Below the pieces are notes generated by a model. The model was not told the DNA's origin. It saw only the letters and a program-made list of their open reading frames with translations, and did not search any database. The translations under genes and the position numbers were made by a program. Below are positions 56,756 through 64,000 of a stretch of 64,000 nt of DNA, in pieces; position 1 is the first letter of the stretch; the number at the start of each line of letters is the position of its first letter. Source of the DNA: Anaeramoeba flamelloides (Eukaryota; Metamonada; Anaeramoebidae); the NCBI GenBank assembly GCA_027625915.1, contig JANTQA010000023.1, positions 186,001 to 250,000 on the forward strand. Direction: 5' to 3'.

Positions 56756-57014
56756 TTACTTCATTTTTTTTTCTTTGAAAAGTACCAAATTGTTTACACA
56801 TTCATTTGTTTTTTTTTGACTAACAACAAAAACAAAGGGAAAATAATAAAGATTATTGTTAAAATTGTAATAGTTTTATTCGTTTATTTATTTATTTAGA
56901 GAAAGGAGTAATTATTGAAAAATCATCAAATAAAAAAAAGAGAAGAAAAATAATTCAAATAAAATTGTATAAAAAATAAAATTATCATTTTAATGACCAA
57001 ATAGAAACTTTCTA

Positions 57015-57345
57015 CTGTCGTTAGGTTTTCCAGGATTTGAAAGAATTGAGTAAAATCATAAATTTTACGAAATTCTTTCTAATTTTGGAAAACCGCCGTT
57101 AGCTTTTTTTTTGATTTGAGAAATAAAAAGAAAATTTCAAAAATTTTCTTTATCATTCTTAAATTAAAAGCGAGGACATTAGGTTTTCTTGAGTTTTTGG
57201 ATTATTTGTGAAGTTTTCTAGGTTTTCTTGAATTTTCTATTTATTTGGAAAATCGATAGATTTTATAATTTCAATAATTAAAAAAAAGCTAGGCACTTGA
57301 CGACATCCTAAGACATCCTAAGGCACTCTAAGGTACTCTAAGGTA
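57015..57345 (-). repeat. LINE-associated hairpin array 5
   Basis: Stem-loops of the same modules as array 1 (GTTAGGTTTTCCAGGATTTG with its mirror, then the TTTTGATTTGAGAAATAAAA module), followed by GGCACTTGACGACATCC and repeated AAGGCACTCT/AAGGTACTCT units before the LINE coding remnant. Confidence 0.6.
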
Positions 57346-57738
57346 TTCGTGACACGATTATTGTTGATATTGTTATTATATCTTATAATTTTTAAATATT
57401 CTTTACCTTTTAATCCAAAACTATTTATTAACAATTTTTCTCGAAATTGGTTTCGATTTAATTCTAATAATTTCAAGGCTTCTATTTTCCAATTAATATT
57501 TTCATTATCCTTTTTTGAAAACTTTACAATTTTGGATATAGGCCCAAAACCCAGAATTTCTAATTTATTTTTGAGTTTATATCTTCTTTTGTCTATTGAG
57601 ATTCTGACTTGGTCAATTTTAGCTTCGGTTTTATAGATTATCCTTGAGGAATGTGGATTGATTTTTAAGAATTTTGTTACCTTTTTATTTATCCAAACAT
57701 CAATTGTGTCGAAATATTTTTGAGTTAGAACAAATATA

Positions 57739-57866
57739 AAGCTGTTTCAACTCAGGTGTGAATTGCACTCATTCGTTGAATGGTTGGGAAACCTTCAAAG
57801 TCAATTTAAAATGTTTCCCGACCATTCAACGAATGAGTGCAATTCAGGCCTGAGTTGAAACGGTTG
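57739..57866. mobile_element. MITE W (128 bp palindrome)
   Basis: AAGCTGTTTCAACTCAGG to CCTGAGTTGAAACGGTTG, flanked by TA on both sides. The arms pair over about 50 bases, including GCACTCATTCGTTGAATGG. LINE L4 has the empty site ATATAACTAATCC near 42300. It is GC-richer and better preserved than its surroundings. Confidence 0.8.
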
Positions 57867-59180
57867 TAACTAATCCATAAAATAACTGGCTAATACATAT
57901 TGATTTAAACATTTGTAATTTTACTCCAGTTGCTAAATTTTTTTGTTTAAAAATCATCTCTATTTTTTTGAAGTTACTTTTAACTTTTTTGAAGTTACTT
58001 TTTTAAATATTTCTTTTATTCAAACCAAATACCTAAATATTTTATTTTGGATAATTGATTTGATTTTAAGTTTTTTATAGTATTTAGTTTCATTCCAAAT
58101 TCTTGAATAATTTTTTAAAATTATTCTTAACTTTTTGTCAATTTCTGATATTGATCCTTCCATTATTAAAATTAAGTCATCTGCAAACCTTTGAAGATGA
58201 TGAACTATATCTTTAATTTCATTAATTAAAAAGTGGCTAATAAATCCAAATATTAACGGGGAAAGAGGATCTCCTTCATAGACTCCTATTCCTTCTTTTT
58301 TATAATATTTTTTTAACCAAATTTTGATTTTTTCATTAATAATATATTGTTTGAGTGTGCAGTGAACCAATATATGACTAATAGTATCAAAACATTTTTT
58401 GATATCAATTCTGACTATAAATAATTCTTTATTTTTATTATTCTTTTTCAAGTTTTTCGAGTTCAACTAATAATTTTAAAACTGCTATTCTTGTATCTAA
58501 ATTTTTTTTTAAAACCAAATTGAGAATCTGAAAATAGATTCCAAGAATCTTTAATTCCTGTATAAATAAGTTTAAAAAAAAATCAAGCTAAAGTATTATT
58601 AATTGAGATTAGTCTATAATTTAGCTGAATTCCTTCATCTCCAGCTTTGTGAATAAATAAAATATTTCAATCTTGAATAAAATTTATAAGTTCGTCTCTT
58701 GGATTATCAATCCAATATAAAAGTATTTTTTAAACATTTTTACAAAAATTTAGATATTCATTTTTATTCTTTTTTTTAGGGTCTAATTTATAAAATTATA
58801 TTTTATCAAAATCTTAATTGCTTTATTTTTTTGATATTTGATTAACTCGTAAATATTTTCTAGTGAAAAAATTTCATTAGTACCCTTGGCTTCAACTGTG
58901 CAAATTTTTTAAAATGATGTTCTTTTAAAAAATATAAAGTTTTGTTCCAACCTTTAGGTTTACAATCCCTAAAATTTGAACAAAAAAAAGTTTTGTATTG
59001 GTGTGGCCACGAGTTTATTTTTGTTCTGATCGATCTTGGACTTTTTATTAATTTTAATATTAGTTTAAAAATAAATATTAGATACAATTTATTTTTTTTT
59101 TGTTCGAAATCTAAATTTACAAGTTTAAGATTAATAGATTGGTCGGTTAGTTTTAAAAAATTTTGATTTTTTGGTTGTTT

Positions 59181-59314
59181 AATTAAAAAATTTTGGTTTA
59201 CTTTTTAGTCAATTAACTAAATGAAAAAAAAAATTATTTTAAAACTCCAAATAAAACCAAGCCTAAATGAAAAATTTCAATCCACAACACACAAACCATA
59301 TTTTTATAACTTAA
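59181..59314. other. Short unassigned interval
   Basis: Lys/Asn-rich noise ORF only. Confidence 0.3.
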
Positions 59315-59500
59315 GTTCCGATAAATTAATCTTACATTCTTCAATTCGGATTTTGTCAAAAAAAATAATAAAATTGTCAAAAATTTCCATTTTGAACCAC
59401 TATTAAAACCCATACTTTGAACAAGATCGATCAGCTAAAAACCAAATTAACAAGTAATTACACCCTACACAAGATAATCTTTTTTCAGATTTCAGGGTTT
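59315..59500. repeat. Orphan copy of the SPRY-gene upstream sequence
   Basis: Diverged duplicate of 46090-46275 in the same orientation, with ACACCCTACACAAGATAATC intact. No SPRY coding sequence lies where the gene would be; L5 occupies that side. Confidence 0.5.
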
Positions 59501-59639
59501 GTAAACCTTAATAACTTGATAACTTGAATAATAAAACCATTTACTCGAAATTTTTAAAAAAAAAATGGAACAAAAATAATATGTCAAGCACAACCTTTAC
59601 AGATCAACAAATACCCTCAACACAATTTCTTCCAATCTT

Positions 59640-59815
59640 CTTTAAAATATTCTCCAATTTGGATCAAAAAACCATTTTTAGATCATTTTTTAAATGAAAA
59701 ACGAACACAAAATGTTGAGATACCTTGACTGGAAAACCTTGTTAAGGATCAAGAAAATGAAAAAAAAGTAATCACCGTTTTCTAAATTTAATAACACTTC
59801 CAAATAAAAGAACTT
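59640..59815 (-). mobile_element. Q family fragment, copy 6
   Basis: Contains the complement of the conserved block GATCCAAATTGGAGAATATT and of GATACCTTGACTGG..AAGGATC-type sequence; a short inverted piece of Q without ends. Confidence 0.4.
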
Positions 59816-59819
59816 TAAC

Positions 59820-60522
59820 TAAACTCTTTTCCAAATAAAAGGGCACAAAAAATTCCAAGAATTATTCATAAATGAATCAAATTAATTATAGTATTATTCT
59901 AAAATCTAAGAAACGCTTTAAAACCTAAAAAACAATCAACTGAATCTTTAAAACTCATTAAAACAAAACAATAAAAATTAAAATTCAATATTTTAAAAAT
60001 TGGTGTGCCTTTTTATTTGAAATGAGAAATCTCATTTTATAAATTGTAATGAAAAAAATTATAAACCCAATAAAAACCTTTGAACAAGGCCAATTGGGAA
60101 AAAGTTCTCAACATTTTATTGATAATTCTTTACACGTCAAACTTTTGTTCTTTAAAGTCTCATTTTCAAGATAAAGCCGCAATTCATCTGGTATTTTGTT
60201 GGAATGTTTTTTCATTATTTTTCTTTTCTTTGTTCCATGCATCAATCCAATAATGGTCTTTCTTAATTCCTATTTCTAGCTCATTCGAAATCAAACTTAA
60301 ACTGTTTCCATTTATACACTGGTAGATTATTTCCAAATTGGTTTCTTCTTATCTTTCTTTTTCATTTTCCAACTGTTCAATATCCAAAAATAAAAAAAGC
60401 AAAAAATGAAAAAATGAAAAATTAAAATGAAAATCACCAATAAGTAATTATCTTATTAACAATCAAATTCAATGGTATTGATGATTTGAGAGGTGTGCCC
60501 TTTTGTTTGAAAAATAGTTTAG
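59820..60522 (-). mobile_element. Element X, Tc1/mariner-like with transposase relic
   Basis: TA-AACTCTTTTCCAAATAAAAG to TTTTGTTTGAAAAATAGTT-TA, 703 bp; the terminal AACT and AGTT bases are the same as in family U. The minus strand (about 60390-60110) encodes LEIIYQCINGNSLSLISNEL, and in a shifted frame KIPDELRLYLENETLKNKSL then TCKELSIK. These look like the two helix-turn-helix units at the N-terminus of Tc1/mariner transposases. The frame is broken between them and no DDE part remains. Confidence 0.55.
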
Positions 60523-61281
60523 TTTAAATTTGATATCGTTCGTTCAAAAATAGGGTAAATGAAATTGGAAGATTGTGGAACAATGATTTGGTAAAAAGTA
60601 CTATTGTAAATACTGTTTAGTTTGGAAAAATTCAGTTTTACTTAACCGTATTTTTCAGGAGCAATAGAATAAATTTCAAAAACAACATTTGAAAACAAAA
60701 TAACAACACTCTTTTCTAAAAAAAAAAAAACGACAATTATTTCCAAAAACAAGATAAACAATTTTCAAAAATACACATTAAAAACCGAATACCGATTATT
60801 TAAAATACTGTAAATGAAACTTAAAAATTGATAATTTTTTATCTTTTTTTTCTATTAATAGGATGCTTAAGAAAAAGTAATAGCAAAACCAACAAACCAC
60901 AAGATCTAAGAAAACAATAAAAAAAAAAATCCTCAAAAACAACCAAAAACAACTACCAAGCCAGTCAAACAAAAGATACAATTCCAAAATCTATAATATC
61001 CAAACAATTCTTCAAATGATCCGAATTCAACTTCGAACCATATCATCTGAATACAGTCCGAAACACAAAACATTTTTATCAATTCAAATGGTAGTAGCAA
61101 AAGAGATTTTTCATTGTAATTGATCCTTCTTTCTTTTCAATTTTCCGCGCTTCTTTCCATTATATATAAAGTATTAAAAAGAATATTTGAAATGAAAAGA
61201 ATCCATAACAAGATTTTTAGTTGTTAATAAAAGGAAAATTGTTCTGTGTAATTTCCAAATATTTAACTCGAATCCTTTAAT
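60523..61281. other. Non-coding AT-rich interval
   Basis: A- and T-rich sequence; the 63-codon minus-strand ORF is Phe/Leu noise. No element ends recognised. Confidence 0.35.
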
Positions 61282-62036
61282 TTAAGGGATTAGCATCAAC
61301 CTAGATTTCTATATAATCAAAGTATGTTGTAATTGGGTGTAAATGGTATTAGTGCGTCTGACTCAAATAGTTTCAAAAAAATCTATTATAAATCTTATTG
61401 CACAATTAATGATTACATTTTTTACTAATGATCATAATTCAAAAAGTTTCATTTTGCAAAAATTTTTTTTAATTCCTTTTCCAAATCTATAAATAGATAA
61501 CCCAAATTACAGTATTCTAGTGTTTAATAATTTAGATTTAGAACTTCTGAAAGTAACTATTTTTAATAATTTTTTGAATTTCAAAGATTAACTCTATATA
61601 CATCAACATAAAAGCACAAGGAATGATTAGTTTTGTTTGCTTTTGATAAAGATACTTGTATCATCAATATATTTCCAAAATTTCAGAAATAATTTGTCAA
61701 AAAGAATCTATTTGTATTTAATTGTTTAAAAAAAAATTGAATTTTTTAGTAACTAATCTACATTTCGCCACAAATTTATGAAAGATATTTTGTGACTTTG
61801 TAGTCTGAATATTGATAAATAAACCTTTAAATTTATGGCAAAATGCAGATTTTATTCTGAAATTGTTGGGTTTTTTTACTAATACATTGATCATTTGTAA
61901 TTGATGAGATCAAAAATATTACTACTTGACTAATCTATTTTTTAGAGACATTTGAACAATGTACCACTAATGTGGTTAATCCCAATAACAACATACTTTG
62001 TTCCTAGGCTTCTCCTTGGTAGACGCTAATCCTTAA
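61282..62036. mobile_element. TTAA family 4 element D
   Basis: TTAAGGGATTAGCATCAACC to GGTAGACGCTAATCCTTAA, 755 bp; inverted relative of element C with internal deletion. No ORF. Confidence 0.7.
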
Positions 62037-62039
62037 TAA

Positions 62040-62190
62040 ACAAACTTTCAAAATTAGAACTCACCAACATATTAGAATGATGATTAATGAAATTAGAATT
62101 GTTCAAAATACCACTCAAACAATCAAAAAACAAGAATAAAAAATATCATTTTCCAAACTATAGCAAACCTCTCATAAAACTCCATTTTTT
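62040..62190 (-). mobile_element. S family fragment, copy 4
   Basis: The complement resembles the middle of S (for example GTTTGGAAAATGATA and ATCATCATTCTAATA), without either terminus. Old and diverged. Confidence 0.45.
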
Positions 62191-62660
62191 CAAAATAAGA
62201 AAACGAAAATTCCAACAATTATGACACAGTTTAAACGGTTGAAAGAGTAAAAATACCACACTTTACATTCAATTTGGGGATAATTTTGATTTTACAAACA
62301 ATTTCATTTTTTGTCTTTTATGTTTTTGTTTTCATTTCCTTTTTCCCAGTTAAGTAATCTGTTTTGTTAGATCTGTAATTTTTTTTACAATGGTTGATAC
62401 AAGTTTAGTTCCGAGTTTGTTAAATAGAAAAATCACATACAATTGGTTGACGGTATCTTATCTTTTGATCGATTAACAATTGTTTTTGAAATTTCAACAG
62501 ATTTATCAATATATTTTTTTTGTTCAGCTCGTTTTATTATTTTCTACACACCGGTTTTGATTTTTTTGTTTTATATTTTTTTCTTTTATTTGGATTAGAA
62601 TAATTACTTATAAAAACATTAATACGAGGTAACTTAAAAATGATTTTATATTGTGTTTGG
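62190..62660 (-). mobile_element. V family relic, copy 3
   Basis: The minus strand shares KKYIDKSVEISKTIVNRSKD-type coding remnants and a conserved basic stretch with V copy 2; nucleotide landmarks are GACGGTATCTTATC and GATCGATTAACAATTGTT. Terminal repeats are eroded. Confidence 0.45.
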
Positions 62661-62709
62661 AAAAATATAATAAATTGAGTTTTTTTTTGCCTTTTTTTAT
62701 TTTTATGTG

Positions 62710-62776
<67 letters not shown>
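62710..62776. repeat. (TTA)n microsatellite
   Basis: About 22 uninterrupted TTA units; translates to poly-Ile in one frame. Confidence 0.9.
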
Positions 62777-62778
<2 letters not shown>

Positions 62779-63194
62779 ATTAATATTGTTAGTATATATA
62801 AATTAGGGGATATATCTCCACTCATATTTTTAAAACTAGGAATTCAAAATAAAAGAAAAAAAAAAAAAGCAAAAAATTTCAAGTTTCTGGTTAAAATTTG
62901 ATATTAAAAGATCAAATTTTTTTTTTTTTTTTTTTTTGAAGGTAAAAAGAAAAAAAATTTTTTTGTTTTTGATTTTTTTTAAAGGAAGAAAAGATTCAAT
63001 AAAAAATATTTTTTTAGATTGTTTTTAACTAAAATGTGATCAAAAAATAAATAAAAAAAAAAGGGTAAAAATGTAAAAAAAGAAATTGAAATAAGAAAAA
63101 AAAAAAATAAAAGAGAGAAAGAATAAAAAAAAAAAAATGGGAAAATACTGTTTGTTTTAATTTTTTTTACTTTAAAGTAAATAATCAAAACAAA
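62777..63194. repeat. Low-complexity A/T tracts
   Basis: Alternating A-rich and T-rich homopolymer runs. No gene. Confidence 0.6.
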
Positions 63195-63405
63195 AAGTAT
63201 TTCTTTATATTATATAAGTTGAATTTTCAAGGTTTTATAAAAAGTATTTTTGGAACATTTCTAATTGGATTATTTAGTTTTTTTTCTTCATTTATTCATT
63301 AATAAAAAGTAAAATTTGATTTGAACTGTCCTTTGAATCAAAAAATTATATTTTTTCAAGTTTAAAATAATTATTGTAATTTTTCTGAAATTTAGTTGAT
63401 TTTTA
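63195..63405. mobile_element. TTAA family 5 fragment
   Basis: Matches 34180-34390 inside element E (GTTGAATTTTCAAGGTTTTA, then AAAATTATATTTTTTCAAG). Interrupted by a T element at 63415. Confidence 0.5.
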
Positions 63406-63414
63406 ATTGTGATT

Positions 63415-63892
63415 TAAAGTGATCAGAATAATGCCTATACAAGGAATATAATTGGTGTTTCAAAATATACTCTGTTCTTTTTTTTTTTTTTTCCAATGCA
63501 ATATCCAATTTATTATTCAATAGTATATCTAAGTTCAAATTAATTTTGCAAGTATACACCTTGATATTTTTAGTAAAATTTAAAATATGAAGAAATTTGT
63601 TTAAAAATTTTTTGTAATTTACTCAATTTTTTTGGAGTTTTTTTTTTTTGAAAAAAAAATTTTTGTAAAAATTTAATCTCTTTTTTGAGATAAATTTTAC
63701 AATTTGTTTCTTCATTTTTAGAATTTCTTTTGAAATAATAGAACTTTAAGAAACCAATACCAGATTTAATTAGGGTTTTTTGTTGAGTTTTTTTGTTCGG
63801 TTAAGGTATAGGTCTTCTGTTACAAAAAAACACACCTTTTATTTAGAAACACGAGATTAAATTTTTTAGCACACTTTATTTTGACTATTTTA
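63415..63892 (+). mobile_element. T family MITE, copy 4 (diverged)
   Basis: TAAAGTGATCAGAATAATGCC (first 20: TAAAGTGATCAGAATAATGC) to TTTTGACTATTTTA, 478 bp. The interior follows copies 1 and 3. Both termini have lost the exact CAGT, so it is the oldest T copy here. Confidence 0.6.
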
Positions 63893-64000
63893 CCTTCTTA
63901 TTTTCAAAAAATTGTAGTATTTCAAGAAATTTAGTTTTTCAAAACAAATCATTTTTGTATAAATCTATGATGATCAAAAAAAAAGAGTACCAAAACTTTT
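63893..64000. other. Right edge of the window
   Basis: About 100 bases of AT-rich sequence; nothing recognised. Confidence 0.3.

Larger units (their letters stand above)
56885..59180 (-). mobile_element. LINE relic L5 (longest RT region)
   Basis: Minus strand, 5' to 3': a Cys/His-bearing segment with CKPKGWNKTLYFLKEHH (about 58990-58940); HKAGDEGIQLNYRLISI (about 58650); VRIDIKKCFDTISH (motif A, about 58410); GVYEGDPLSPLIFGFISHFL (motif B, about 58290); QRFADDLILIMEG (motif C, about 58180); PHSPRIIYK near 57650; then a hairpin array and an (AAAT)n tail at 56885. The RT core frame is open for 148 codons (58020-58466), but the element overall is frameshifted. The zinc-finger segment is absent. 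Carries MITE W. The family group is non-LTR; the clade is not determined. Confidence 0.7.

Noticed and set aside
62707-62901. Poly-Ile ORF
   Set aside because: It is a translation of the (TTA)n microsatellite.
1-64000. tRNA or rRNA genes
   Set aside because: No B-box-like GGTTCGA(A/T)TCC with a fitting cloverleaf and no rRNA-like conserved stretches were seen by eye; a covariance-model scan would be needed to exclude them.

Overview
This is a very AT-rich, gene-poor, repeat-dense eukaryotic segment. The readable genes are a Ras GTPase with a prenylation box, a SPRY-domain protein and a signal-peptide-bearing beta-propeller, together with members of two protein families better known from bacteria. 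They use the standard code, with TAA and TAG as stops, and are essentially intronless; only two very short introns are suggested. This fits a free-living protist with a bloated genome. An amoeboid lineage such as Anaeramoeba is my best guess, from the Ras/SPRY/PQQ-repeat repertoire and base composition, but the sequence does not prove it.

Genes, left to right: an unrecognised 108-aa protein (4778-5104, -) and a doubtful small ORF beside it; a 1102-aa TIGR04141/DUF6119-like protein (15053-18361, -); a DUF4291 protein (29935-30651, -); a secreted PQQ-like beta-propeller (35652-37100, +); a possible two-exon micro-gene (44201-44387, +); a SPRY protein (45502-46017, -); and a Ras GTPase (56168-56755, +). 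They lie far apart, show no operon-like grouping, and nothing suggests they share a pathway.

Nearly everything else is transposable-element debris, and many boundaries can be read to the base because filled and empty sites both occur in the window. There are three layers. (1) Relics of a non-LTR retrotransposon (LINE) group on both strands (about 3.3, 7.6-10.2, 21.3-22.9, 40.8-43.3, 49.6-52.3 and 56.9-59.2 kb), with RT motifs, a C-terminal CX2C...HX4C finger and arrays of tandem hairpins. (2) TA-flanked Tc1/mariner-type elements: M1 (about 200 bp, near-perfect palindrome), S (about 495 bp), T (about 480 bp), U, X and Z (each about 705 bp), V (about 530 bp), W (128 bp) and R (keeps a transposase-like C-terminal tail). 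(3) Several otherwise unrelated families of about 0.75-1.9 kb whose ends all read TTAA-GG...CC-TTAA, apparently duplicating a TTAA target.

The elements are nested several deep (for example M1 inside M1 inside a LINE, or S inside U inside a LINE), so their relative order of arrival can be read directly. Some pairs lie as long inverted repeats (19.6-25.6 kb; 26.9-29.5 kb; 46.3-47.8 against 54.1-55.6 kb). The best leads for something new are the TTAA-GG element set, the LINE-associated hairpin arrays, and the eukaryotic DUF6119-like gene.
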